Shown: positions 9,636-18,635 of the stretch, in pieces
Layout of the letters: every line of letters starts with the position of its first letter
Position numbering within the stretch: position 1 is the first letter of the stretch
Made by a program: the position numbers and the translations under genes
Assembly: GCA_022840285.1 (NCBI GenBank)
Contig: JALHIE010000030.1
Span: 1-48,680 of the forward strand
Source: Porphyromonadaceae bacterium
GTDB taxonomy: Bacteria; Bacteroidota; Bacteroidia; Bacteroidales; Dysgonomonadaceae
Direction: 5' to 3'
DNA: 48,680 bases
Notes under the pieces: generated by a model
Database searches by the model: none
Told to the model about the DNA's origin: nothing
The model's input: only the letters and a program-made list of their open reading frames with translations

Positions 9636-12600
9636 TCATTTCATTTGGAACATCTCCGGATCTTTTCCGGAAAAACGGACCGGAGTACCTAATCCGTTGA
9701 TCACTACCGGACCGAACAATCCTGAAGGCTGAAGCGGACTATCTGCCTTGTAGGGATTTACAAAACACCAGGTCTGCCGCTGTTTCTCGGGTAGGTTGCG
9801 ATCACCGATCAGTCTGTTCATCCAGTTATTCACAACTTCGATGCTGATCTCATTTGTGCCATCTTTGAGTAATTGTGTGATTTCCAGTTGGTAAGGAGGG
9901 GTCCACACCCCGCCAGCACAGATGCCGTTCACATATACTTTTGCCATTGAGGTAAGACTCCCCAGGTCTATAACTACGTTTTCAGCCGGCCGGTTTGTGA
10001 AATTGAAACGAATGGTGTAGACGGCTTTCCCCGAATAATATTTAATGCGATCGTCGGGAGAGGTCGTCCAGTCCGTCAAAAAATCGAAGATGACGGGTTC
10101 GTCCGGTCCGCCACGGTCCGGATCGAACGTAACTGTCCAGGGTCCCTGCAGCTTCTCGATTAATCGGGGATCGGGATAGTTGTCGGTGACGTCGTTCAAT
10201 GACTCCGGTTTTGCGGGGCGGCGAAACACGATGAATGCACTCTCGTAAGGCTGCAGTTTCAGCGGTACCGATGTGAAGTTCTCTTCCTGACGGAAAGCCG
10301 GCAGGCTCCTGATCGTTCCTTTAGCTGCATCCCACAGCTCGGGCTGCATGCCTGTGATCCTGAACCCGGGATTAATTATTTTCTCTTCGTCGGTTTGATT
10401 CGACAGGAAATAGATCTCCATTCCTTCCATTGTCCTGTGCCCGTAATGGATAGAGTTATCCCCGGGCAGCCTGCAGTCGGGAGCCAGGTTGATGTTATGA
10501 AAAACTTCCTCCAACGTTAATCCGTCCATGATCCGTCCTTTCCCGTAAGTTCTTTCTTTCACTATTCTCCCATCCACATCAGCCCACAGCTCGGCAGCTG
10601 CTCTCATCACTTCCCGATCGGCCTCAGGTTGATTCTGGAGGCTGGGCGATCGGGAGGGGGCGGGGCCGAGAACAACGGCTCCGTCTTGAACCAGTTGTTT
10701 GATTTTTTTGAGAAGCCCGGGCCTCATTGTTTCGAGTTTTGGCAACACCAGTACTTTATACTGCGTACCGTGTGGTAAGGTAAGTTTGCCGTCCTTTACT
10801 TTCATATCCCGCATGATCACCTCGGCATTGATGTAATCGAACTGGTATCCTATGGGCAGTGGGGGATTGGTGATTCCAGTCATTTTCGGAGCATCTTCCC
10901 CGATAAAATATGCCACGTCCGCTACGTTCAGGCCCTGCTGGAGCATGAAGTTTACCCTTTTCAGGTAGTATATATAGACATCCAGTTGTGAGAACCACGT
11001 GTTTTTCCGGTCGAACTCGTTCCCGAACCAGGCATTCACGCCGGGATTCTTATCTTCATAGGGCTGCATGATATAAACGTGGAGCAGGGTGTTGTTTATC
11101 CCTTCGGCGAAGAAACGATCGTTCCGTTGTTTCATTTTTGCGGGATAACGCGAATAAGCCGGTCCTCCCGAGGTGTTTGATTCGGCAGATATCTTGTTTT
11201 TCCCGTAAATGTGTCCGGCTGAGGTTGCGGCCCTGTTTTCGATATCTCCCAACTCTCCTTCGCTCCAGAATTCCCCGCCGATCTCATCGGATTGTCCTCC
11301 GTACATCAGAAATTCCCCGGGAAATCCCCAGTGTCCGTAGTTTTCGAGCCATGTTCTTAGTCCGTGCTTGTGGCTGACATCTCTTAATCCGCCCACATAA
11401 TCGTACGCCACTTTGTCGGCGATCATTCTCCTGATGTCCCACAGGAACCTGTCCGACTCGAGCCGGTTGTTTATCACTGTCCCTTCGAACACGGGCAGGT
11501 AAGGTATGGGGTTGTATCCGTATCTTTCCCTGAATTCATCGAGGAATCCGTCGGTAAAGTTTTGTCCACCGGTTTCGTAACTGTCCTGTACTACGACTTT
11601 AAACGTTTTCCTGTCCTGTTCCGGTACTTTTCTAATGATTTCTCCGATAAACCTGTCGAAATGTTCAGCTACCCACTTTTTACTCATTTTGTCCACCTCC
11701 AGACCGGTCGCCTCGGGGGAGGCAGGGCCGTTGGTCACGCGGGTCGTTGTCATTCCCATCCGCAGAATCATCCAGTTCCCTTCAGGTACCTCCCAGCTTA
11801 AGGTTCCATCCGCAGAAAGGGATTGCGAAATATCGATTACCTGGTCTGTTCGGACTGCCAGGCTTCTGTCGTCTATCTCGGGTTGTTCCGGCCAGAGATA
11901 TGCATCCCAGTACGGCAGGGGGGTAGGGTGCATCTTGGCCAACGTTTTCTCGCTGTACCTCTCTACCTGAGGTAAGCCGCTGATTTTCACCTCGGCCAGG
12001 TTCAGTGGCTTGCGAATATCTTTCAGCACCAGCCTAAAGCTTTGCGATGTAGTAGTCGGTATGGAAATCACGACAGGAGCGAAAGGCTTGAATCCTACAT
12101 TCAGGTTTATGTTTGATCGGTTGATCTCAAATTCCGAAACAGTCTTGTATTCCCCTCCGTCGTTTCTGGCCTGAAAGACTGCGTTGACAAAAGCCGGTGT
12201 TTCGGCCAGTGTGACGGTAACGCTTCTTGCCGTAAATGGCTGCCCGGTATCAAACGCAATGGCAAACTCACTTGCTGGAGGGATTAGAACGGAGGTGGAT
12301 TCGTTTTTGTCAACAATATGGGATAACTGTGGGAGGGAAGGTGTCGAGCTTATTCTCGTGTTCTTGTCGTTTACATCCGGTTGAACGGTATCGGGTATCC
12401 GGTATGCCAGAACTTTTACATCCTGAAAGAAGCCGGCAGGCGTATCGATTTTTTGTAAAATTTTTCGGGGTCCGTTCACCTCTAACTTGGAAGAAGTGAG
12501 GTATCGCATGGATTCTTCGGGTTTTATCCACGGTCCACCCGATTGGCTCCATCCGGGTGAATTGAATATTCCTATTTCGATACCCAATTCCGAGGCTGTC

Positions 12601-12923
12601 CTTAATGCTAAATGCATAATGTCCCACCATTCATCGGTAAACATGTTAACGTTTCCCGAAGGAAGGTCCTTGATTCCGATGTTACCGATAAATGCCCTGT
12701 TTATCCCTACCTCTTTCATGGCATGGAGATCCTTGATAACTCCTTCCCTGGAGATGTTGTCGGAGATCCAGTACCAGTAAACACTGGTTTGAACCGAATC
12801 GGGCGGAGATATAAATCCGGATTCCAGGGATTTGGATGGTTGATTAACGGTCTCTGCACTGTTTACTGTACATGAAGTAAAAAGCAAAAAAAAGAGAGGA
12901 ATACTGTATAAGATATTTACCAT
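9636..12923 (-). CDS. GH106 alpha-L-rhamnosidase lipoprotein
   Basis: 1095 residues; lipoprotein signal with LLFTSC (Cys18). The body matches family GH106, an inverting rhamnosidase family whose best-known member, BT_0986 of Bacteroides thetaiotaomicron, acts on rhamnogalacturonan-II. Recognisable segments are the start of the barrel SVYWYWISDNISREGVIKDL, then GINRAFIGNIG, GIFNSPGWSQSGGPW, the central VVQDSYETGGQNF and AESNTSGGPAY blocks, and a C-terminal beta-sandwich near 960-1080 with VYVNGICAGGVWTPPY, a galactose-binding-like fold. Length is normal for the family. It sits in the middle of the rhamnosidase operon, 22 nt before the double GH78 gene and 24 nt before the end of its spacing to the short GH78-like gene upstream. 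Presence next to GH78 enzymes suggests that the substrate carries chemically different rhamnose linkages. Confidence 0.92.
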   Translation of the reverse strand: MVNILYSIPLFFLLFTSCTVNSAETVNQPSKSLESGFISPPDSVQTSVYWYWISDNISREGVIKDLHAMKEVGINRAFIGNIGIKDLPSGNVNMFTDEWWDIMHLALRTASELGIEIGIFNSPGWSQSGGPWIKPEESMRYLTSSKLEVNGPRKILQKIDTPAGFFQDVKVLAYRIPDTVQPDVNDKNTRISSTPSLPQLSHIVDKNESTSVLIPPASEFAIAFDTGQPFTARSVTVTLAETPAFVNAVFQARNDGGEYKTVSEFEINRSNINLNVGFKPFAPVVISIPTTTSQSFRLVLKDIRKPLNLAEVKISGLPQVERYSEKTLAKMHPTPLPYWDAYLWPEQPEIDDRSLAVRTDQVIDISQSLSADGTLSWEVPEGNWMILRMGMTTTRVTNGPASPEATGLEVDKMSKKWVAEHFDRFIGEIIRKVPEQDRKTFKVVVQDSYETGGQNFTDGFLDEFRERYGYNPIPYLPVFEGTVINNRLESDRFLWDIRRMIADKVAYDYVGGLRDVSHKHGLRTWLENYGHWGFPGEFLMYGGQSDEIGGEFWSEGELGDIENRAATSAGHIYGKNKISAESNTSGGPAYSRYPAKMKQRNDRFFAEGINNTLLHVYIMQPYEDKNPGVNAWFGNEFDRKNTWFSQLDVYIYYLKRVNFMLQQGLNVADVAYFIGEDAPKMTGITNPPLPIGYQFDYINAEVIMRDMKVKDGKLTLPHGTQYKVLVLPKLETMRPGLLKKIKQLVQDGAVVLGPAPSRSPSLQNQPEADREVMRAAAELWADVDGRIVKERTYGKGRIMDGLTLEEVFHNINLAPDCRLPGDNSIHYGHRTMEGMEIYFLSNQTDEEKIINPGFRITGMQPELWDAAKGTIRSLPAFRQEENFTSVPLKLQPYESAFIVFRRPAKPESLNDVTDNYPDPRLIEKLQGPWTVTFDPDRGGPDEPVIFDFLTDWTTSPDDRIKYYSGKAVYTIRFNFTNRPAENVVIDLGSLTSMAKVYVNGICAGGVWTPPYQLEITQLLKDGTNEISIEVVNNWMNRLIGDRNLPEKQRQTWCFVNPYKADSPLQPSGLFGPVVINGLGTPVRFSGKDPEMFQMK

Positions 12924-12947
12924 GATGTTTCGCTTAAGTATGAGAAT

Positions 12948-14708
12948 CTACTCGATTACGTTAATTCCTTTTGGGGCATGAACGGTAGTGTTTATCTTTC
13001 CGTTTGCCTGCTTTACATGTTTCACAAAAACCTCACCGTATGGAGTAGGGTAGCTGCCTTCAGCAAATTTAAGGGTTCCCAGGTTCGGTTTAATCCGAAT
13101 AGTTTTGGCACCAGGATCCAAGACGTTAATGCCTAAGACGTGTTCTGTCAACCAGGCTGTTGGACCTGAAGCCCAGCCGTGACACAGGCTTCCTCTCAAC
13201 CCCACGTAACAGTAGTTGCCACCGTCTGCATGTATGTCGAATATTGAGTCGGGAACCAATTCATCAATCCTGCCCGCATTTTTTCTTTCTTCAAATATAA
13301 AATTCTCCCAAAAGGTAGTGGCACCCAGGTCCAACATCGCACCCCAATAATCGGAGATGATGTTCATGGCTTCTTCGTATTTTCCGTCCTTGGCCAATGC
13401 TTCCAGCATATAATATCCGTAAAAAGTGGCAAAATCGGTTGCCCCGTCTTTCAATATAACTTCCGATGCGGAAGCGGGAGAGAGGATATTGGCGATGGAT
13501 AAGAGCGCTGCGGCCTGCTTGTTGTCCCGGTGTGAGGGGACATATTCTTGCATGGAGGACAAACTGGATTGGCACACTTTTTTTAGCGCCCCATCCTTTA
13601 ACCAGTCAGCTATATCTTCTCCCGCCTTGAGACTCATCATCGTCAAGGCCTGTAATCCGGAATGAACAACTTCCTTGTTTTCTGATGTGGGCCAGTCCAG
13701 AAAGCGTCCGCCATCAAGCTCTTCTTTGCCGTTGGATATCCGGGAGACAATCTGTTGGATAAGGGCTTTCAGATAAGCCTGTTGCTCTTTCAGGTAAGCC
13801 AAATCTCCCTGATGCAGGTACAGATCCCTGTGAATGATTATCCACCACAAAGAATAGGAGGATATGGTGTTCATCCATCCGGGTAAAGGAGTTGTGTCCC
13901 GGGCAAAATCGAGGCTTTTCCTGACCACTTCATTTTTCCCGAATACCGTGTTTATCGTCATCACCTCCGGATGCATGTCTCCTACCCAAACGAGCCTGTC
14001 GCGTTTTATCCCGTCCCAGAGGTACTCTTGCATGTTCAAATGTACGGTATATGCACCGGTTTCCCATATTTCGTTCAACCGTTCGTTGTCGCACCTGAAT
14101 GAACCGATATAAGGAATGTCCCGATACCGGAAGATCGCCTTTACAGCTTTTAACGGGAGGTCTTCATTCAGATCCAACAGGTCAATCCGTACAAACCTGA
14201 AGCCTGAATTTCCCACTTCAACACTTCCCAGCCACGGCAGCCCGATGATGAAATCCCTTAATGAATGATCGTTGGTGGCAGAGTTCATTCCGGGGACAGA
14301 GTTGTCGATGCAGTTACTCATCGCTTCCGAAACCGATTCTCCCAGACGCACCCTTACTTTCAGCGGCTTCTTGTCACCCTTTATTCCCGCCACGATCTGA
14401 ATTCCTCCGTGGAGTTCCGCTCCGAAATCCAATAGCACCGATGCCTGTTTCCCGGTATCGGAACGTAGAATGCACATCCCGGCACCGCTGGTGGATAACT
14501 GACCGTCAAACTCATTCAAAAGAATCTCCGGATTTTTTATGTTTCTTCCCGTATGATCGGATAACCAGGCAATTTTGACAGGAGTGACATGACTTTGGGT
14601 TATTTCATCTTTTTGTAACCTGTTCTCGAAAACATTTTTCAGGACGTTGTTTTGTGGAATCATCCCCAGGCTGCATAACCACAGGAATAACAGAAAAAAA
14701 TGTCTCAT
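12948..14708 (-). CDS. Short GH78-like alpha-L-rhamnosidase, exported
   Basis: 586 residues when started at the ATG at 14708, directly followed by a signal peptide (MRHFFLLFLWLCSLG). A TTG 33 nt upstream is in frame but gives a poor leader, so I prefer the ATG. It has a beta-sandwich domain with DFGAELHGGIQI (about 90-200), an (alpha/alpha)6 barrel (about 205-520) and a short C-terminal beta domain. It lacks the extra N-terminal domains of the neighbouring 890-residue enzymes. The active-site motif reads LWDGIKRDRLVWVGD: Asp232 and Asp244 match the other GH78 proteins, but the general-acid position holds Asp237 rather than Glu. GATTFWEN gives the putative base Glu468. The KRDR form recurs in a subgroup annotated as alpha-rhamnosidase. 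Gene two of the operon, 42 nt after the preceding GH78. Confidence 0.85.
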   Translation of the reverse strand: MRHFFLLFLWLCSLGMIPQNNVLKNVFENRLQKDEITQSHVTPVKIAWLSDHTGRNIKNPEILLNEFDGQLSTSGAGMCILRSDTGKQASVLLDFGAELHGGIQIVAGIKGDKKPLKVRVRLGESVSEAMSNCIDNSVPGMNSATNDHSLRDFIIGLPWLGSVEVGNSGFRFVRIDLLDLNEDLPLKAVKAIFRYRDIPYIGSFRCDNERLNEIWETGAYTVHLNMQEYLWDGIKRDRLVWVGDMHPEVMTINTVFGKNEVVRKSLDFARDTTPLPGWMNTISSYSLWWIIIHRDLYLHQGDLAYLKEQQAYLKALIQQIVSRISNGKEELDGGRFLDWPTSENKEVVHSGLQALTMMSLKAGEDIADWLKDGALKKVCQSSLSSMQEYVPSHRDNKQAAALLSIANILSPASASEVILKDGATDFATFYGYYMLEALAKDGKYEEAMNIISDYWGAMLDLGATTFWENFIFEERKNAGRIDELVPDSIFDIHADGGNYCYVGLRGSLCHGWASGPTAWLTEHVLGINVLDPGAKTIRIKPNLGTLKFAEGSYPTPYGEVFVKHVKQANGKINTTVHAPKGINVIE

Positions 14709-14750
14709 ACGGCAGGATCTATTATAATCAGTTACTTGCAACGAAGATGT

Positions 14751-17417
14751 TTATTTAATGGAAAACGAATAGGATCCGGATTTTAATTCCAGGACATGCC
14801 GCTCCTGATCCGATTTTTTTATTCCAATCAACGGATTTTTTTCGAGGGGCTTGTTATTTTCCCGGATATTCTTTCCGTACAGATACAAGGTTGCGGTACT
14901 GTTTGCAGGAACCGTCACGTTATACGCTATCGTCTTGCCCTTTCTTTGCCACGAGGAGACTATGTTTCCGTAAGGGCCTTCGTGAGAAGCTTCGAAATGA
15001 GACAATCCCTCAACAAAGTTTGGCTTGAGGAGAATGTTTTTAAATCCGGGATGGTTTTCGTCCGGGAAAATTCCTCCCAATGCTTTGTAATACCAAGCAT
15101 TTATCTCACCAAACATGATGTGGTTCAGTGAGATGTCGCTGCCTGCGTCGAGCGGCCAGTTTTCGTAAAAGGTAGTCGCCCCGTTCACTATCCACCAGCC
15201 CCACGAAGGGAAAGTTTCTTGCGATGCCACTTCGTAGGCCAGTTGCGCGTATCCGTTTTCGCTCAATGCGTTTAGGATCGTTTTGGTCCCCAGTAACCCC
15301 ACGTCGATGTGTTTATTGTCTTGTTCCACGCGGTGTGCCAGGTTGTCGGCTACTTTGCTCCTAAGTTCTTCGGGAACTAAATCCCAGTACAGGGCCACAC
15401 TTAATTCGGTTTGCAGACCGGTTCCGTAGATACCGGTTCCGTAGTTGAGGAATTTCTGGTTGATGGCTGATTTTATTTTCTCTGCGAGAGCGGAATAGTG
15501 TTCAGCATCCTCCTTTTTTCCGAACAGGTCGGCTGTTTTGGCAAGGATCAGTGCATCGATGTAGAAATATGTGCTTGAAGTGTATTCTTTAGGTGTGACC
15601 GATTTCACGGGTACCCAGTCGCCAAGTCCCCAGTCGGTCAGGCCCGATGGATATTGTTCGTCAATGTAATCCACGTACCGTTTGATGTTGTCGTAACACA
15701 ATTCCAGTAACCGGGTATCGCCGTAAAAAAGGTAGATGTTCCACGGGATGATGGCGATGGTGCTTGTCCAGTCTGGTCCGTTTGCCCATTGGTAACCCCA
15801 TCCGCTTGACGGTTGTTCATCGCGATGGTCGGCCAGCCATTTTTCGTACACGGTGATTCCGTCAAAATTGTACAATCCCACTTCAATGGCGATATGTGCG
15901 TCGCCGGTCCATCCGTTTTTCTCCCGTTGGGGACAATCGGTGGGATAGCCGAACAGGTTGGAGAGATAAGATACATTGGAAGCTTGCCAGGCTTTATTAA
16001 GGGTGTGGTTGGAAGAATTTATTTTTCCAATAGGCGGCACATCGCTGTGCATGAAGTAGGCCGTCAGGTTTTCTTTTGACAGGTTTAACGGTTTGTCTGA
16101 AGTTACTTCTACATATTGAAATCCCTTGTAGTTGAAGCGGGGCATAAAGTCATCTTCTTTTTTACCACTCAATACGAGGATGTCGGTTTGAAAAGGATCG
16201 GAATTGTCCGCAGGCCGGTAATGCACATCGATGTTCGACATGTCCGCACGCCCGGCAGAATCTAGCCGCTCCACGTGCTTCAACCGGATAGTGGTGCCCT
16301 GAGGTCCGTTTATTTTCATCCGGGTTACGCCCGACATGTTTTGACCAAAATCATAGAGCCAGGTGTGTTCGTCAATTTTCTTCAAGCTCACCGGCCGGTA
16401 TTCCCTGACGTTGCGAATGGGGTGTAGTGCCTGAGCCACAATGTTGTTGGAGGGTGCCCCGGTAGTGTATATGCTTTTCCAGTCTTTCGCATCGAAATCC
16501 GGAGTGTCCCACCCGGGTTGTTCTTTTCGGGCATCGTAATGCTCGGCCGTGTAGATGCTGTTAAAGATAACAGGACTGTAGGACGTCTGCCATTTTTCAT
16601 CCGTTGCAATGATCTCTTTTGTACCGTCGGAATAGGTTATGTGCAGGTCCATGCAAAATTTCGGACGTGCGCGCCACGGTGCTTTGTCGAAATACCATAC
16701 GGCAGTGGATTGATGATTGTACCAGCCGTTCCCTAACAAAACACCCACCGCATTATTCCCTTGCTGCAAACTACCGGTAACGTCGTAGGTGACGTACAGG
16801 TTCCGCCTGTCGAAGCGTGTGTAGGTAGGGTCAAGCCGATGGTCGCCGATACGTTTCCCGTTGACGGAGAGTTCATAAAGTCCCGCCGCGGCTATGTATA
16901 CCCGTGCCGATTGTATGGCTTTATCTGTTTTGAAAACCCTGCGAAAGTAGGCAGCCGGCTTCACGTTGAAATCGTACGTGTCGGTTATCCATTTCCCTTT
17001 CCACGTGTTTTGTCCCATCATTCCGGTTTCAAAGAAACGAGGACGAGACCAGTCCGACCACTGTTGGTGTTCGTCTCGCACCCGAACGCTCCAGAAATAC
17101 CGGGTAAACGGGGTTAACGCCGTACCCTGGAATTGAGAGGGTACTACGGAGCTGTTCACCACTCCCGATTTCCACACATTGCCTTCTCCTGACGCAACGT
17201 CTTTCTCCGTTGTCCCTACCGCCAGTTCATATGCCGTCTGATGGATCCCGGGTTGAGGCGACTCCATCTGCCACGTAAAACGGGGATAGGGTTCGTCCAA
17301 TCCGATGGGGTTGTCCAGGTACTCACATTTCAGGTTTTTTAAGGTGACTTGAGAATAGCCTTGAAAGCTGATTGTTGCAATCAAAAGAATTGAGATTAGG
17401 GGTGAAAATTTGTTCAT
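14751..17417 (-). CDS. GH78 alpha-L-rhamnosidase, secreted
   Basis: 888 residues with an ordinary signal peptide ending GYSQ and no lipobox, so it is probably soluble in the periplasm, unlike its lipoprotein neighbours. The mature start KNLKCEYLDNPIGLDEPYPRFTW is the usual GH78 N-terminal beta domain; beta domains run to about 450 and the (alpha/alpha)6 barrel covers about 460-780. DCPQREKNGWTGD gives Asp494, general acid Glu499, Trp503 and Asp506. GATTFYENW gives base Glu752, and His766 lies in LNHIMFG. It is the first gene of the five-gene glycosidase operon. The leader region upstream contains two adjacent dyads (17501-17540). Rhamnosidase activity is expected; which polysaccharide or glycoside it attacks is not visible. 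Confidence 0.92.
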   Translation of the reverse strand: MNKFSPLISILLIATISFQGYSQVTLKNLKCEYLDNPIGLDEPYPRFTWQMESPQPGIHQTAYELAVGTTEKDVASGEGNVWKSGVVNSSVVPSQFQGTALTPFTRYFWSVRVRDEHQQWSDWSRPRFFETGMMGQNTWKGKWITDTYDFNVKPAAYFRRVFKTDKAIQSARVYIAAAGLYELSVNGKRIGDHRLDPTYTRFDRRNLYVTYDVTGSLQQGNNAVGVLLGNGWYNHQSTAVWYFDKAPWRARPKFCMDLHITYSDGTKEIIATDEKWQTSYSPVIFNSIYTAEHYDARKEQPGWDTPDFDAKDWKSIYTTGAPSNNIVAQALHPIRNVREYRPVSLKKIDEHTWLYDFGQNMSGVTRMKINGPQGTTIRLKHVERLDSAGRADMSNIDVHYRPADNSDPFQTDILVLSGKKEDDFMPRFNYKGFQYVEVTSDKPLNLSKENLTAYFMHSDVPPIGKINSSNHTLNKAWQASNVSYLSNLFGYPTDCPQREKNGWTGDAHIAIEVGLYNFDGITVYEKWLADHRDEQPSSGWGYQWANGPDWTSTIAIIPWNIYLFYGDTRLLELCYDNIKRYVDYIDEQYPSGLTDWGLGDWVPVKSVTPKEYTSSTYFYIDALILAKTADLFGKKEDAEHYSALAEKIKSAINQKFLNYGTGIYGTGLQTELSVALYWDLVPEELRSKVADNLAHRVEQDNKHIDVGLLGTKTILNALSENGYAQLAYEVASQETFPSWGWWIVNGATTFYENWPLDAGSDISLNHIMFGEINAWYYKALGGIFPDENHPGFKNILLKPNFVEGLSHFEASHEGPYGNIVSSWQRKGKTIAYNVTVPANSTATLYLYGKNIRENNKPLEKNPLIGIKKSDQERHVLELKSGSYSFSIK

Positions 17418-17500
17418 GTCAATTTGTTATATGGTTTCACTGCCGTTCGGTTTAATTTCTCCACAGCGGCCGAAAAAGATGAGTGGACTGTTTAAATTTA

Positions 17501-17540
17501 GTTGATCGGTGCCTCATCAACGTCCCACCTCAAGTGAGAC
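17501..17540 (-). promoter_or_regulatory. Two adjacent dyads in the glycosidase operon leader
   Basis: GTTGAT (17501-17506) pairs with ATCAAC (17516-17521). Immediately next to it GTCCCAC (17522-17528) pairs with GTGAGAC (17534-17540) with one mismatch and a 5-nt loop. They sit 84-123 nt before the start codon of the first GH78 gene. They could be RNA hairpins in the leader or protein-binding sites. There is no U-tract, so a simple terminator is unlikely. Confidence 0.45.
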
Positions 17541-17681
17541 AGTAGTGTTCATAGAGATTAAATTAAAAATTGAAGAATGAGCTCTCGGGACACCTGAGTG
17601 AAAAATCCCATCTGCCGCCTAAGTTTACAAAGTATAGAATTATCTCAACAACAATATTTTACGGATTTTTTATTTTCTACA

Positions 17682-17689
17682 CAAAATTA
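17682..17689 (-). promoter_or_regulatory. Possible -7 box for the glycosidase operon
   Basis: TAATTTTG on the minus strand fits TAnnTTTG. It would give a leader of about 260 nt containing both dyads. No clear -33 element is found at 19 nt, as might be expected of a regulated promoter. Confidence 0.35.
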
Positions 17690-17771
17690 ATAATAGATAA
17701 TTTCGGAAAAACTATGGAAAATGATATTTTCACTGTACGAATTGCGTTTACATCAAGAAATACGGTGAATT

Positions 17772-18527
17772 TTAACACAGATCGGGTTTTGTATTGATGG
17801 TAAAGCTGTATTTATCACCCCTGTACAACGAATGTTCTATTTCAATCGTTTCGGATCGATCGCCTAATGCCACGCCCGATAAAACAAATACAGCCATGGG
17901 AGTAGTGTTGTCAAAGAAATTCCCCTCTTCTTTTGGATGAACAACTTTTGTGGAAATTTTTCTTTGTATGTCGCTTAACCGGATACGGTATTTTTTTTCG
18001 TATAAATGAATCAGGGAATCATCAGTTTCAATCAGGTGGATGTCGGGGCACACGGCCATTGAGATATACCTGGTTTCATCTTTCATAAGCACATCGTTTG
18101 CGTAACGCAGGCGATGCAGTTTGAGTACTTTACCCTCAATAACATGATTTTTATTGTTTACATTGATTGATATTCCATCATTTAGAATTATTTTTTCAAG
18201 CAAAATATCTTTGGGCGTTAAGCCCTCTTTGATTAGATTGTCCCGAAAGCTTTCTTTCATGGCATCGAACGATCCAAGGATACGATTCAGGTGCATCTCT
18301 TTTGATCGGTTAATGACAAAGGTCCCTTTTCCTTTTATTTTTTTTGCCCATCCCTCGTTTTCCACATAAGAAAGGATCTTTCGTGCCGTTGTGTTGCTGA
18401 TGTTAAATTCATTAATAAGCTCATTTTCAGAATATATCTTGTGACCCGGTTGTAGTGCCCCCGATTCAATCTGTGAAATTATCTCACGGCTTATTTTCAG
18501 GTATTTCGATGTGCGATCACAGTTCAT
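17772..18527 (-). CDS. GntR-family regulator, HutC/UTRA type
   Basis: 251-residue cytoplasmic transcription regulator. The N-terminal winged helix-turn-helix (about 5-75) has the typical pattern YLKISREIISQIESGALQPG, then ENELINEF and NTTARKILSYVENEGW, and ends in KGKGTFV. The C-terminal part (about 95-245) fits the UTRA ligand-binding domain with KLHRLRYAND and MKDETRYIS. It is divergent from the MFS-isomerase operon and upstream of the five glycosidase genes, so it probably senses a sugar or sugar phosphate from rhamnoside breakdown and controls one or both units. A GntR-type dyad at 18548-18558 overlaps its own -7 box, pointing to autoregulation. The ligand is not known. Confidence 0.88.
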   Translation of the reverse strand: MNCDRTSKYLKISREIISQIESGALQPGHKIYSENELINEFNISNTTARKILSYVENEGWAKKIKGKGTFVINRSKEMHLNRILGSFDAMKESFRDNLIKEGLTPKDILLEKIILNDGISINVNNKNHVIEGKVLKLHRLRYANDVLMKDETRYISMAVCPDIHLIETDDSLIHLYEKKYRIRLSDIQRKISTKVVHPKEEGNFFDNTTPMAVFVLSGVALGDRSETIEIEHSLYRGDKYSFTINTKPDLC

Positions 18528-18547
18528 AATTCCGTTTATACGTTTTA

Positions 18548-18558
18548 TTGTCTGACAA
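18548..18558. promoter_or_regulatory. Candidate GntR operator
   Basis: TTGTCTGACAA is a perfect 5-bp dyad around one central base and fits the TNGTNNNACNA pattern common to GntR-family operators. It overlaps the gntR -7 box (18556-18563) and lies 38 nt upstream of the -7 box of the divergent MFS gene. Confidence 0.55.
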
Positions 18559-18586
18559 AAATAATCAAATTAAATTTTTTTACAAA
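18556..18586 (-). promoter_or_regulatory. gntR promoter
   Basis: Minus strand: -33 TTTG at 18583-18586 and -7 TATTTTTG at 18556-18563, separated by exactly 19 nt, the Bacteroidetes sigma-ABfr optimum. The start of transcription would lie near 18549, inside the candidate operator. Confidence 0.65.
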
Positions 18587-18595
18587 AAAAAACAA

Positions 18596-18603
18596 TACAT
18601 TTG
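18596..18603 (+). promoter_or_regulatory. -7 box of the MFS-isomerase operon
   Basis: TACATTTG matches TAnnTTTG and lies 32 nt before the MFS start codon. No convincing -33 TTTG is present. It overlaps the divergent gntR promoter region, so the two promoters probably compete or share control. Confidence 0.5.
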
Positions 18604-18635
18604 CAATTTTAAACTTAGTGCGTTAACTCTTCGCT

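Larger units (their letters stand above)
17418..17771. other. Gene-free control region upstream of the glycosidase operon
   Basis: This 354-nt gap lies between the gntR stop and the first glycosidase gene. It becomes strongly AT-rich toward gntR and contains the two dyads at 17501-17540 and a possible minus-strand -7 box at 17682-17689. A 75-codon open frame at 17570-17797 on the plus strand overlaps the gntR 3' end and shows no protein-like pattern. Confidence 0.6.

Noticed and set aside
17570..17797. 75-codon plus-strand frame between the glycosidase operon and gntR
   Set aside because: AT-rich composition, overlap with the gntR 3' end and no recognisable pattern; more likely control DNA.
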